Assembly (NCBI RefSeq): GCF_000018585.1
Contig: NC_009976.1
Span: 367,982-431,981, forward strand
Length of the DNA stretch: 64,000 nt
Source: Prochlorococcus marinus str. MIT 9211
GTDB lineage: Bacteria > Cyanobacteriota > Cyanobacteriia > PCC-6307 > Cyanobiaceae
Reading direction: 5' to 3'
Below, piece after piece: positions 40,121-48,927 of the stretch. The first letter of the stretch is position 1, and each line of letters opens with the position of its first letter. The notes below the pieces were generated by a model that had not been told where the DNA came from, searched no databases, and was given only the letters and a program-made list of their open reading frames with translations. The position numbers were made by a program, and so were the translations under genes.

Positions 40121-42820
40121 GTGGCGCAAGCTCTAGTAATCGTTGAAAGTCCAACAAAGGCACGAACTATAAAAAGCTTCTTGCCGAAAGACTTTGAAGT
40201 GGTCGCTTCCATGGGGCATGTCAGGGATCTTCCCAATAGTGCAAGTGAGATCCCTGCTGCTCAAAAAGGCGAAAAATGGGCAACTTTAGGGGTGAATACG
40301 ACGGCGGACTTTGAACCTTTGTATGTTGTACCAAAAGATAAAAAAAAGATTGTTAGGGAGCTTAAAACTGCTTTAAAAGGCGCTGACCAGCTTTTGCTTG
40401 CAACTGATGAAGATCGAGAAGGCGAAAGCATTAGCTGGCACTTATTGCAGCTTCTGAACCCAAAGGTTCCTGCCAAGAGAATGGTTTTTCATGAGATTAC
40501 AAAGGACGCAATATCTCATGCTCTGACTCAGACAAGAGATCTTGATATGGAATTGGTCCATGCTCAAGAGACCAGGCGTATTCTTGACCGATTAGTGGGA
40601 TACACCCTTTCACCTCTTCTTTGGAAAAAGGTTGCATGGGGACTTTCTGCTGGAAGAGTTCAATCTGTTGCTGTCCGACTCCTAGTTCTCCGTGAACGTG
40701 CCCGTAGAGCTTTTAGAAGCGCGAATTATTGGGATTTGAAAACTACTTTACAAAATCAAGGGAACTCATTTGAGGCAAAACTGGCAACTCTGGGCGGCCA
40801 GAAAATAGCTAGCGGGATTGATTTTGATGATTCCACTGGCTTGATGAAGGATGGAAATAATGCTCGCTTGGTCAGTGAAAAAGAAGCAAAAGATCTTGCA
40901 AAAACACTCCAATTGAATGAATGGAAAGTTAGTTCGATTGAAGAAAAGCCTACAGTTAGGAGACCAGTACCCCCATTTACTACAAGTACTCTTCAACAGG
41001 AGTCAAACCGCAAGCTTAGGCTCTCGACTAGAGAAACGATGAGATGTGCACAGGGTCTATATGAGAGAGGTTTTATAACTTATATGCGAACTGATTCAGT
41101 TCATCTCTCAGAGCAGGCAATTAAAGCTTCTAGAAAATGTATTGAGTCTAGATATGGAGCTGATTACTTAAGTAATAAAGTCCGTCAATTTAGCAATAAG
41201 TCTAGAAATGCTCAAGAAGCACATGAAGCCATTCGGCCTGCGGGAGCAACTTTTAAGATGCCAGATCAAACAGGGCTTGAAGGTAGAGATCTGGCGCTTT
41301 ATGAATTGATATGGAAAAGAACGGTTGCGAGTCAAATGCAAGAAGCTCGCTTGACAATGATTGGAGTTGAAATAACAGTTGGTGATGCTGTGTTTCGTTC
41401 TTCTGGTAAGAGAATTGACTTTCCTGGTTTCTTCCGAGCTTATGTGGAAGGAAATGATGATCCAGATGCAGCCTTAGAAGGTCAAGAAGTCCTTCTTCCA
41501 AGTTTGGAGGTGGGAGATACACCTATTGTCGAAAAGATAGAGCCGTTAGCTCATCAAACACAACCACCTGCCCGCTATAGTGAAGCTTCCTTGGTAAAAA
41601 TGCTTGAGAAGGAAGGTATTGGAAGACCTTCTACGTATTCAAGTATTATTGGAACCATTGTGGATAGAGGTTATTCCTCTATCCACAATAATTCTTTAAT
41701 ACCTAGCTTTACAGCATTTGCAGTAACGGCTTTATTAGAAGAACATTTCCCAGATCTAGTTGATACTAGGTTTACTGCTAGAATGGAATTGACTTTAGAT
41801 GAAATCTCTACAGGTAAAGTGGAGTGGTTACCATATTTATCAGGCTTTTATAAAGGAGAGGATGGCCTTGAAAATCAAGTCGAGAAAAAAGAAGGAGACA
41901 TAGACCCAGGTTTATCTAGAACTATTGCTTTAGAAGGCCTAAAATGTGTTGTCAGGATTGGACGCTTTGGAGCCTATCTTGAATCGAGACGTCTAGGAGA
42001 TAATGGCGAAGAAGAGTTGATTAAAGCCACACTCCCTCAAGAAACGACCCCAGCAGATCTGGATGAAGAGAAAGCAGAGTTAATTCTGAAGCAAAAATCA
42101 GATCAACCTGATCCTTTGGGGACGGATCCTGAAACAGGTGAAGAGATTTATTTGCTCTTTGGTCAATATGGCCCTTATGTTCAGAGAGGGCAAGTAACTG
42201 ATGAGGTGCCGAAACCAAAAAGAGCTTCAGTGCCAAAAGCAGTTAAACCAGAAGATCTGACTATAGAGGAAGCCCTTGGGTTGCTTAAATTGCCACGTGC
42301 TCTTGGGGAGCATCCTGATGGGGGTAAGATTGCTGCAGGTCTTGGGCGCTTTGGTCCTTATATTGTTTGGAATAAAGGAAAAGGAGAAAAAGATTATCGA
42401 TCACTAAAAGGAGCTGATGATGTTCTTGAAGTAAAGATTGAAAGAGCACTTGAGTTATTGGCTATGCCAAAGAGAGGTAGAGGTGGTAGGACTGCATTGA
42501 AAGACCTTGGCATACCTAAGGGACAGAAAGATAAGGTTGAGGTTTATAACGGCCCCTATGGACTTTACGTAAAACAAGGGAAAGTCAATGCTTCTTTGCC
42601 AAAAGGTAAAAGTGCTGAAGAAATTACCATCGAAGAAGCAGTTGAATTGCTCGAAGCTAAACTTACAAGTAAAAAAACTAAAAAGAAAAAAGTAGCTAAA
42701 CCCAAAAGCTCTACAAAAAGCAAAGCAAAGTCCAATAAAGCGACTCCTAAAGCTCCATCTACTACTAAGTCAGGACGATTAAGAGCAAGTGCGGTAAGAG
42801 TTATTAAGTCTGGTAATTAA
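40121..42820 (+). CDS. topA: DNA topoisomerase I
   Basis: 899 aa from GTG at 40121 (MAQALVIVESPTKARTI); a TTG two codons upstream is also open. Type IA enzyme that relaxes negative supercoils. TOPRIM domain with IVESPTKA and LATDEDREGESISWHL (~95-110), the catalytic Tyr in GFITYMRTDSVHLS (~320), and KEGIGRPSTYSSIIGTIVDRGY (split, ~495-516). The tail (~590-850) has several TopA C-terminal repeats (GRFGAYLE, FGQYGPYVQRG, LGRFGPYIVW, YNGPYGLYVKQG) but no zinc fingers, then a Lys-rich end. A perfect 14-bp inverted repeat lies inside the gene at 41657-41689. Confidence 0.97.
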   Translation: MAQALVIVESPTKARTIKSFLPKDFEVVASMGHVRDLPNSASEIPAAQKGEKWATLGVNTTADFEPLYVVPKDKKKIVRELKTALKGADQLLLATDEDREGESISWHLLQLLNPKVPAKRMVFHEITKDAISHALTQTRDLDMELVHAQETRRILDRLVGYTLSPLLWKKVAWGLSAGRVQSVAVRLLVLRERARRAFRSANYWDLKTTLQNQGNSFEAKLATLGGQKIASGIDFDDSTGLMKDGNNARLVSEKEAKDLAKTLQLNEWKVSSIEEKPTVRRPVPPFTTSTLQQESNRKLRLSTRETMRCAQGLYERGFITYMRTDSVHLSEQAIKASRKCIESRYGADYLSNKVRQFSNKSRNAQEAHEAIRPAGATFKMPDQTGLEGRDLALYELIWKRTVASQMQEARLTMIGVEITVGDAVFRSSGKRIDFPGFFRAYVEGNDDPDAALEGQEVLLPSLEVGDTPIVEKIEPLAHQTQPPARYSEASLVKMLEKEGIGRPSTYSSIIGTIVDRGYSSIHNNSLIPSFTAFAVTALLEEHFPDLVDTRFTARMELTLDEISTGKVEWLPYLSGFYKGEDGLENQVEKKEGDIDPGLSRTIALEGLKCVVRIGRFGAYLESRRLGDNGEEELIKATLPQETTPADLDEEKAELILKQKSDQPDPLGTDPETGEEIYLLFGQYGPYVQRGQVTDEVPKPKRASVPKAVKPEDLTIEEALGLLKLPRALGEHPDGGKIAAGLGRFGPYIVWNKGKGEKDYRSLKGADDVLEVKIERALELLAMPKRGRGGRTALKDLGIPKGQKDKVEVYNGPYGLYVKQGKVNASLPKGKSAEEITIEEAVELLEAKLTSKKTKKKKVAKPKSSTKSKAKSNKATPKAPSTTKSGRLRASAVRVIKSGN
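41657..41689. repeat. Perfect 14-bp inverted repeat inside topA
   Basis: ATTGTGGATAGAGG (41657-41670) and CCTCTATCCACAAT (41676-41689) with loop TTATT. It codes for TIVDRGYSSIHNN at a conserved region of the topoisomerase (IVDRGY). As RNA or extruded DNA it would be a 14-bp stem with a 5-nt loop, far stronger than expected by chance in this A+T-rich genome. Confidence 0.85.
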
Positions 42821-43326
42821 TGATTGGTTTCAAATCATTGTTAGGAAATTACTCATTCAAAAATATTTTCCTTTGGGTAGTATTGCTTTTGATGCAGTCT
42901 TGCTCAAGCTCTGAGCTAGAGAAAAAGCTTTCGAACAGTTTTGACACTCCTGTTGCTCCAAATGTTACTTCTACTCCTCAATTAAAACCTAAAGGGAATG
43001 AACCTAGTTTGGTTAGTGGAAAAGCTAAAGAAGTTCAAAAAAAAGAAGGTTTGCAAGGATATAATCCAAAAGAAAAAGAAATTGTGCAGACCAATAAAAT
43101 TATATTTAATTCTGTTAGGGCAAAAAAAACACAAAAGAAAAACATTCTTGCTCCTTTCAAGCCGGCACCTTATCGGATCATAATTAAATTATCTGGTGCT
43201 AATCCCTCTGCACCCGCCGAAACTGTGACTAGTGCATTAAGAGATGCCGGAATTATCTTTGAGGTTGAGAAGATCGAACGCTTTGAAGAAAAATCTTTAC
43301 TTGATCCCAGATCTGATAAGAGGTAA
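42820..43326 (+). CDS. Putative lipoprotein, hypothetical
   Basis: 168 aa. Signal peptide (FKNIFLWVVLLLMQSCSSS, residues ~13-31) ending in a lipobox-like LMQSC, so C28 is a likely lipidation site. The following ~80 residues are Lys/Pro/Gln-rich and low complexity; a small conserved-looking domain is at ~120-160 (PYRIIIKLSGANPSAPAETVTSALRDAGIIFEVEKIERFE split), similar in look to ferredoxin-like/ACT-sized folds but unassigned. Its ATG shares a base with the topA stop (TAATG) and it is 5 nt from the DUF2232 gene, so it belongs to a topA-lipoprotein-DUF2232-CobT-like unit. Confidence 0.75.
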   Translation: MIGFKSLLGNYSFKNIFLWVVLLLMQSCSSSELEKKLSNSFDTPVAPNVTSTPQLKPKGNEPSLVSGKAKEVQKKEGLQGYNPKEKEIVQTNKIIFNSVRAKKTQKKNILAPFKPAPYRIIIKLSGANPSAPAETVTSALRDAGIIFEVEKIERFEEKSLLDPRSDKR

Positions 43327-43331
43327 ATAAA

Positions 43332-44009
43332 TTGAAAAAACTGATAAAAGACAACACATCAACTTTGTCTACTTCAGTAGCACGTGAACAATCAATCAGA
43401 TTGGTTGAAACTGCTTATTTGGCTGCAGCAACAGCTTTGATATGGATAGCTCTTTATTACCTACCAGTAGGTGGTGCTTTCTTTAGGCTTGCTTTACCTC
43501 TTCCTTTAGCCCTTTTACAGGTCAGGAGAGGTCATCAGGCTGGATTGGAAGGAGTGTCACTACTGATAATGTTATTGATTGTTTTAATGGGACCTATTAG
43601 AGGCCCTTTGGTTCTGTTCCCCTATGGATTCCTTTCACTTTGGCTGGGTTGGAGTTGGTGTAGAAAGTTGAGTTGGTGGTTGAGTTGGAGTGTTGGAGCT
43701 TTTTTAGGAACTATAGGATTTCTTATAAGAGTATTGTTTTTGTCAATTTTGGTGGGCGAGAACCTTTGGGTTGTAATTACTCGTGCCGCCTCGGCTCTAT
43801 TAGAAAGGATTATTGATATTTTTAATCTTCCTTTGATCCCTGATATGGCGCTTATACAGTTGGCAGCTTTATCCTTAGTGGTTATTCAAGAATTGATTTT
43901 TGTCCTTACATTGCATGCAGTAGCTTTTTGGGTGTTTCCTAGACTTAGCGCTTCAATACCTCATCCCCCTCGTTTATTGAATGGTCTAATCGGTTGGGAG
44001 CCAACTTAG
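43332..44009 (+). CDS. DUF2232 membrane protein
   Basis: 225 aa. TTG start at 43332 with AGAGG 10 nt upstream. Six or so hydrophobic spans: [23 protein letters not shown] (split, ~32-54), [88 protein letters not shown]. This pattern, with the [16 protein letters not shown] motif, is that of DUF2232 proteins, common in cyanobacteria and predicted to be substrate-binding (S-component-like) membrane proteins by some annotators, without proof. Overlaps the CobT-like gene by 16 bp. Confidence 0.82.
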   Translation: MKKLIKDNTSTLSTSVAREQSIRLVETAYLAAATALIWIALYYLPVGGAFFRLALPLPLALLQVRRGHQAGLEGVSLLIMLLIVLMGPIRGPLVLFPYGFLSLWLGWSWCRKLSWWLSWSVGAFLGTIGFLIRVLFLSILVGENLWVVITRAASALLERIIDIFNLPLIPDMALIQLAALSLVVIQELIFVLTLHAVAFWVFPRLSASIPHPPRLLNGLIGWEPT

Positions 44010-45196
44010 AATGTATTAATTTGGTCAAAAGTTTTTCTTACTCTAGCCTTCCATTTGGATGCAAGGCATTTGGTGTTGGAATAACACCTATGAAAGTCGA
44101 CAATTGGTTAAAGAGTTGGAATTGTTCTATTAGGGATATTGACTTTCTTTTAGTTTTAGCAGGCTCTCTTACTGCTGAGGTGGAGGGAATTTCTGCAGCT
44201 GGTGCGACTATAGACTCCAGAAGGTATACGGCAGTAGCAGATGCCGAGCTTTTAATTAAAGGGCCTTCTTGTTCAAGGACGTGGCCTTTGCCCCCTTTAC
44301 CAGCAGGTGTTTCTCCTGCACTCATCAGCCATGTCGCTTCTAAATTACTAGCGCTAAAGCCTAGGGTTCTTACTGCAGGCTTGCTAGAAACTCCTTGCCT
44401 TCCTCATATAGCGATAGATTCGCTTTCTTATGGCCCTGCTAAATGCTTGAGCACTGGTAAGGCAATGGATCTTAATCGTGTAGAAGACTTATGGGAGAAA
44501 GGGATCGTAATGGGGCGTAGGTTGTGCCATCCTCTTTTGCTTGCGGAATGTGTGCCTGGTGGAACGACTACTGCTCTTGCTGTGTTAACAGGGTTAGGGA
44601 TGTCTGTAGGAGATTTGGTTAGTGGTAGTAATCGTGTACCTCCTATGAGGTTAAAGAATAATTTGGTTGCAAAAGGGTTGGCAAGTTCAGATATTGGACC
44701 AAAATCACACCCTAAAAAATTATTAGCTGCTGTAGGTGATCCATTTCAAGCCGTAGGTGCAGGATTACTTCTAGGAGCCAGAGAGGCAGGAGTTCCTGTT
44801 TTGTTAGGAGGAGGCAGTCAAATGGTTGCTGTTTTGGGTATTGCTTTGTCAACTATTGATTCGACACATAGATCTGATTTTGTAAGAGAGATTGCCATTG
44901 GAACAACAGCATGGCTTGCAGAGGAGGTAATTGTTCAGCCTCAAAAGCAAAGCTCTTTCACTAGTTTAATAAAGACTTTTGCTGACTTTTTTAATGTGGA
45001 TCTTCTAGGATTATCCAGTGGATTGCGTTTTCACAATAGTTCGAAGAAAGTTTTACGAGATTATGAATTGGGATTTATAAAAGAAGGAGTTGGTGCTGGG
45101 GCACTAGCTCTTTTGGCACAAATTAATGGGATTAGTTGTCAAACATTGCTTGAAGAATGTGAAATCGCAGTTGATCAATTGAATAATATTGGTTAG
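43994..45196 (+). CDS. CobT-like nicotinate-nucleotide--dimethylbenzimidazole phosphoribosyltransferase family protein
   Basis: 400 aa. Matches the cyanobacterial/archaeal CobT-related family (TIGR00303 type): [28 protein letters not shown] (split, ~53-80), [17 protein letters not shown] (~186-202), [16 protein letters not shown] (~248-263), [17 protein letters not shown] (~269-285) and [10 protein letters not shown] near the C-terminus. In classic CobT this activates the lower ligand of cobalamin. Marine picocyanobacteria make pseudocobalamin with adenine, so the substrate may not be dimethylbenzimidazole. ATG at 43994, 16 bp inside the DUF2232 gene; family core starts ~25 residues in. Confidence 0.85.
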   Translation: MGANLECINLVKSFSYSSLPFGCKAFGVGITPMKVDNWLKSWNCSIRDIDFLLVLAGSLTAEVEGISAAGATIDSRRYTAVADAELLIKGPSCSRTWPLPPLPAGVSPALISHVASKLLALKPRVLTAGLLETPCLPHIAIDSLSYGPAKCLSTGKAMDLNRVEDLWEKGIVMGRRLCHPLLLAECVPGGTTTALAVLTGLGMSVGDLVSGSNRVPPMRLKNNLVAKGLASSDIGPKSHPKKLLAAVGDPFQAVGAGLLLGAREAGVPVLLGGGSQMVAVLGIALSTIDSTHRSDFVREIAIGTTAWLAEEVIVQPQKQSSFTSLIKTFADFFNVDLLGLSSGLRFHNSSKKVLRDYELGFIKEGVGAGALALLAQINGISCQTLLEECEIAVDQLNNIG

Positions 45197-45225
45197 GTGC
45201 GCCATTTCATGCTTAGGTTTAAATC

Positions 45226-46227
45226 ATGAACGATTTACTTCTAGGAAGAAGAGATTTTCTTCGATTAGGCATCGTGGCTGGTGTTTTGGGTTTGTCTAGT
45301 TGCGGTATCAGTAAGAAGGCAACATTGGGTTCTTTTCATGGCATTTTACCTAAGGAGCTATTAAAATCTTTACCATCAGAGTGGCGCTTCAAATTACTAG
45401 ACTCAAATATTTCAACTGATCCATATAAAACTTATTTTGCAAAGGAGATAGATTTAATTGCGATTGGAGATGGGTGGCTGAGAACCTTAGACTTTAAAAC
45501 TGTTCAACCTATTGGTGAAGCTAAACTTCAAGGTCGTCTTAATAGACAAGCAATTATTTTCTTAAGTAGCTTTGGTCCTGATATTGCGAGCAAATTGTTT
45601 CCAGTTGGATTCTCTCCTTGGGCAATGCTTTTTCGTGGAGGAGGGACTTGGCTACCTAAGGCTAAAGAAACGTGGGAAGTACTACTTGAGCCCGACTTTG
45701 AAGGCAAGATAGTTCTACCCAGCAGTCCAAGACTTGTCATGTCTTTAGCTGATCGTATGGGGTATCAAGATGAGCTAAGACGTTTAAGAGGCCAGGCCAT
45801 AACTTTTGATGATCAGAATGCCTTGAATTGGATTATATCTGGGAGGGCAAAGGTGGCCGTATTGCCTCTACAGCATTGCATGGGAGCACTTTCAAAAGAC
45901 CCTAGACTGAGAGTAGTAATACCAAATCAAGGAGCACCTCTGAATTGGACTATCTTAACTAGACCTAAAATGTCACAAGAGCCTTTGCCTTATTCGTGGA
46001 TCAAAGAGGCATGGGAATTACCTTTAATGGGTCGGCTTATTTCTAAGGGTTGGCTCCCTCCCCTTTCTTATTCGGAAACTCTCAAGGCAATTAATTTTCT
46101 TCCAAAAGAACATCAGTCAATTATATTCTCTTCAGAAGAAGTTTTTGATCGTTTTTGGTCTTTATCTCCATTAGATGAATGGGATCAAAAAATTCTTGAA
46201 GACCGTTGGCTTAAGTCAACCCCATAA
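45226..46227 (+). CDS. Extracellular solute-binding protein (polyamine/iron-type) with lipoprotein or Tat signal
   Basis: 333 aa. N-terminus RRDFLRLGIVAGVLGLSSCG combines a twin-arginine RRDFLRLG motif (residues ~8-15) with a lipobox-like LSSC (C25). The body resembles periplasmic binding proteins of the PotD/type II class (ALLFRGGG-like GGGTWLPKAKETWEVLLEPDFEGKIVLPSSPR, split ~145-178; later AKVAVLPLQH and GAPLNWTILTRP). Probable role: capture of a small solute at the outer face of the inner membrane. No ATPase or permease gene is next to it. Ends 12 bp inside the convergent aldo/keto reductase gene. Confidence 0.8.
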   Translation: MNDLLLGRRDFLRLGIVAGVLGLSSCGISKKATLGSFHGILPKELLKSLPSEWRFKLLDSNISTDPYKTYFAKEIDLIAIGDGWLRTLDFKTVQPIGEAKLQGRLNRQAIIFLSSFGPDIASKLFPVGFSPWAMLFRGGGTWLPKAKETWEVLLEPDFEGKIVLPSSPRLVMSLADRMGYQDELRRLRGQAITFDDQNALNWIISGRAKVAVLPLQHCMGALSKDPRLRVVIPNQGAPLNWTILTRPKMSQEPLPYSWIKEAWELPLMGRLISKGWLPPLSYSETLKAINFLPKEHQSIIFSSEEVFDRFWSLSPLDEWDQKILEDRWLKSTP

Positions 46228-47352
46228 TCTTCTTTTAGGTCTATCTAATAAGTGATGATGTGTTTGTTCAAGTAAGTCCGGTATTTTTAGATGATTTGGA
46301 CAACGTGGTAGACAATCCCCACACTTCTTGCAAGCACTAGCATCAACCTCTTCCCACCAATGCCCTGCTTTCCCTATGAGGTTATATCTTTCTTTTGAGA
46401 AGGAAGTTAGATCATGTCCGATAGATAAGTTTCGCAATCGCAATATCTCAGGTATTGGAACATTGTTTGGACATGGGATACATTCTCGACATTGCCCACA
46501 TAAAGTATCCCCTAGCCGACGCTTCCCCTCTTGATATAGACGATTCATAGAGGCTTCCTCTGCTTTGGTTAATTGCCCATTTGCTGCTACTAGCTTTTTA
46601 GCTATAGAGAGCTCTTCTGGCTTATTGGCTCCTAGTGTTAATGTACTGACCCCTTGAGCTAATAGAAATCTATATGCCAATTCGATAGGAGATATTGGAG
46701 AGCAATCTTTAATTAAGGTTTGACTTGGAGTATGCAAGTGACCACCTTTGTCTGCTGGTGAAATAGCCATTACCCCCATGTCTTGATTCAAAGCAAGTTT
46801 GCTAAGATGGAGCCTACCTTGGTCGAGAAGATGTAAATGTAGACTACAAAAATTAAATTGGCGACTTTTTATAGCTTTCTCTATAAGGGATTGATCACCA
46901 TGAGAGGTAAACCCGAACTGGGCAATAAGATTTTTTTCTTTAGCCCACTGAATCAGTTTAATCCCGTCTCCATGTAGGGCCCATGTTAAATGTTCAGGAA
47001 GATTAAGACCATGAACTGCAAGATTGTCAATCTTTGGAATCCCAATGTCTACTAAAGTTTGCTGTAGTTGCCTTTGGCCTTCTGAGAAGGTAATGCCTGG
47101 AAGGATCTTGCTTGTGACTACCCAGCCATTCTGAGGATTGATTTTATGAAATCTAAGTTTTTGTAAAGATTCGCCTAGGAACTTTTGAGCAGGTCCATAT
47201 GAAGGAGAAGTTTCTATGTGATTGATCCCAGCCAAGCAAGCCTCTTTAACTACCGCATACATTGCTTCAGAAGACTCAAGGGCTCTCATGGTCCCTAATG
47301 TGAACAGGCTGACTTCCACTTCTTTTCCAAAAGGTCTTCGAACAATTTTCAT
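46216..47352 (-). CDS. Aldo/keto reductase fused to a 4Fe-4S ferredoxin-like domain
   Basis: 378 aa. Residues ~1-270 form an aldo/keto reductase-like TIM barrel (FTLGTMRALES, NHIETSPSYGPAQKFLG ~42-58, LAVHGLN, QFGFTSHGD ~150, FLLAQGVSTLTLGANKPEEL ~228-247). The C-terminal ~100 residues hold two Fe-S type motifs: CGQCRECIPCPNNVPIPE (~288-305) and CKKCGDCLPRCPNHLKIP (~337-354). Such fused proteins are widespread in cyanobacteria with no known substrate. Its ATG (47352) overlaps the stop of a 47-codon ORF (ATGA). The 3' end overlaps the solute-binding protein gene by 12 bp. Confidence 0.9.
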   Translation of the reverse strand: MKIVRRPFGKEVEVSLFTLGTMRALESSEAMYAVVKEACLAGINHIETSPSYGPAQKFLGESLQKLRFHKINPQNGWVVTSKILPGITFSEGQRQLQQTLVDIGIPKIDNLAVHGLNLPEHLTWALHGDGIKLIQWAKEKNLIAQFGFTSHGDQSLIEKAIKSRQFNFCSLHLHLLDQGRLHLSKLALNQDMGVMAISPADKGGHLHTPSQTLIKDCSPISPIELAYRFLLAQGVSTLTLGANKPEELSIAKKLVAANGQLTKAEEASMNRLYQEGKRRLGDTLCGQCRECIPCPNNVPIPEILRLRNLSIGHDLTSFSKERYNLIGKAGHWWEEVDASACKKCGDCLPRCPNHLKIPDLLEQTHHHLLDRPKRRLWG

Positions 47353-47492
47353 TGCTTTCTAAAAGTTTTTGAGGAATTTCTTCTTGGCATTCCTGAATTG
47401 ACTAATTTGATTGAATTGAGCTTTGCTTTAAGCTCATTTTCTATAAGGTTCAGATGGTTTCGTTTTAGCTTTTTTAAAAGAAGATTTTTCAT
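47349..47492 (-). CDS. Possible small basic protein coupled to the aldo/keto reductase gene, 47 aa
   Basis: 47 aa from ATG at 47492: MKNLLLKKLKRNHLNLIENE, then LKAKLNSIKLVNSGMPRRNS and a basic end. The TGA stop (47349-47351) overlaps the next gene's ATG (47350-47352) as ATGA, the common signature of translational coupling. Strongly basic and probably helical; no family recognised. No clear Shine-Dalgarno upstream, but that is usual here. Real-gene probability is moderate. Confidence 0.45.
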   Translation of the reverse strand: MKNLLLKKLKRNHLNLIENELKAKLNSIKLVNSGMPRRNSSKTFRKQ

Positions 47493-47748
47493 TGTAATAG
47501 GAATTTCTATCTTGAAATTACTAATGCATTAGTAAAAGGTGTTTTATGAAATGATTGAGTTGTTTTAGTAGTAATAATGTTGTTAGTTTGGGTATTGTTG
47601 AAGGTAAGCAGTATGCGTTTGATTTCTAAGACTTTCCCAGAAAAGTGGGTTGAGCTTGGTTCCCCAGGAGCACTTAGAGTTCAATCGATCCTCTAAATTT
47701 TGTTGCTATGACTATGGCTAATATCTTTCTTTATAGCTTCTTAAAATA
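47493..47748. other. Intergenic region upstream of ribE with a 39-codon ORF
   Basis: About 250 nt without a recognised gene. On + an ATG at 47577 opens 39 codons to TAA at 47694-47696: a short hydrophobic start (LLVWVLLKV) then MRLISKTFPEKWVELGSPG. No matching family, no strong ribosome site (nearest purine run is weak). The last 50 nt before ATG 47749 are A+T-rich and probably hold the ribE promoter. No riboswitch (such as FMN) could be seen. Confidence 0.3.
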
Positions 47749-48414
47749 ATGTTTACAGGTCTTATTCAAGCAGTAGCTAAGGTTCAATACCAAGGTAATA
47801 ACCTATTTGTAGAGGGGAATGAGCTGCCTTTTTCAATCAATATTGGTGACAGTGTTTCAGTTGATGGGGTTTGTTTAACAATCGCAGCTTTTCGTGGAAA
47901 TGGTTTTTTGGCAAATATAAGTGAAGAAACTTTACAACGAACAACTCTTGGTAAGAAAGCTGCAGAGAAGGGCTTTGTGAACCTTGAACCAGCACTTTGT
48001 CTCTCTGATCGGTTAGGCGGACACTTGGTAAGTGGACATGTTGATGGACTAGGGACCGTAAGCTCTCTAGATAACTTACCTAATTCATGGAATTTAGAAA
48101 TTAATTGGCAAAATAGTAGCTTTGCAAAATATATATGTGATAAAGCAAGCATTTGCTTAAATGGCATAAGCCTTACTGTCTCCGGACAGAAAAAAGAAGG
48201 GAAGGTCTTCTCAATAGCTGTAATTCCTCATACTTGGATCAATACCTCTTTGCAATATCTGCGCATAGGTGACTTGGTGAACCTTGAGGCGGATCTTATG
48301 GCTAAATATGCCGAAAAACTATTATTAGAAAGATTTCCCTCCAATAATCAAAAACTTAGTAATAACCAACCTGATATCTCCACTGATTGGTTGGTGAATC
48401 AGGGCTGGCAATAA
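47749..48414 (+). CDS. ribE: Riboflavin synthase subunit alpha
   Basis: 221 aa. Converts two 6,7-dimethyl-8-ribityllumazines into riboflavin and a pyrimidine. Duplicated lumazine-binding domains: first MFTGLIQAVAKV with SVDGVCLTI (~38-46) and FLANISEETLQRTTL (~52-66), then RLGGHLVSGHVDGLGTV (~84-100); second copy with SICLNGISLTVSG (~131-143), VIPHTWINTSL (~153) and LVNLEADLMAKYAEKLL (~171). Length slightly above average owing to a short C-terminal tail. Monocistronic by layout. Confidence 0.96.
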   Translation: MFTGLIQAVAKVQYQGNNLFVEGNELPFSINIGDSVSVDGVCLTIAAFRGNGFLANISEETLQRTTLGKKAAEKGFVNLEPALCLSDRLGGHLVSGHVDGLGTVSSLDNLPNSWNLEINWQNSSFAKYICDKASICLNGISLTVSGQKKEGKVFSIAVIPHTWINTSLQYLRIGDLVNLEADLMAKYAEKLLLERFPSNNQKLSNNQPDISTDWLVNQGWQ

Positions 48415-48471
48415 AGTATTTGCATTAACTAAATTGGCTGTAGTTCAAGTCTGACAAAATTTTTTAGAGAA

Positions 48472-48834
48472 TTAGCTTTTCTTTTCCATAGGAAGCAAAC
48501 TTATTGCACCAGAATCTTTTTTCACATCAATTCTGAATTCTTGGCCTGGGACGAGACCAAGTTTTTTTGTATATGCATGACCTATTAGAAGGTTTCCATT
48601 CCCATGAACCTTAGTACGAAATTCAGCTTGCCGTCCTCTTGGTGATCTGTTGCCAGGCCTACCAGGACCATTTGAGCGTAATTTATATCCCTTTGCTTGA
48701 ACTAATGCTCTATAGAAACTCTTACGAAGGACCCTCCCACTAGGGCCTACATAACCACAACCTCTTGCAATTTCATCCTCTGGATGATTGCTTAAAGATC
48801 TGGCTTTGTCGAGGAGTTCCTTGCCTACTAGCAT
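48472..48834 (-). CDS. AbrB-like transcriptional regulator (cyAbrB)
   Basis: 120 aa. Cyanobacterial AbrB-family DNA-binding protein: MLVGKELLDKARSLSNHPEDE, GCGYVGPSGRVLRKSFYRALVQAKG (split, ~25-50), then a basic AT-hook-like SNGPGRPGNRSPRGRQAEF (~54-72) and the AbrB swapped-hairpin half KVHGNGNLLIGHAYTKKLGLVPGQEFRI (~75-102). Family knowledge: cyAbrB proteins are global regulators of carbon/nitrogen balance and of the NDH-1/bicarbonate genes. Single-gene transcript by layout; no clear target site near it. Confidence 0.92.
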   Translation of the reverse strand: MLVGKELLDKARSLSNHPEDEIARGCGYVGPSGRVLRKSFYRALVQAKGYKLRSNGPGRPGNRSPRGRQAEFRTKVHGNGNLLIGHAYTKKLGLVPGQEFRIDVKKDSGAISLLPMEKKS

Positions 48835-48927
48835 CTATGAGTTTTAATCTTTATTAATTCTGACGACAAATTGCAATTGTGGCAAGAAGTATTTTTAAAT
48901 TTTCTCTCTAGGTATCAAATTTTCTTT

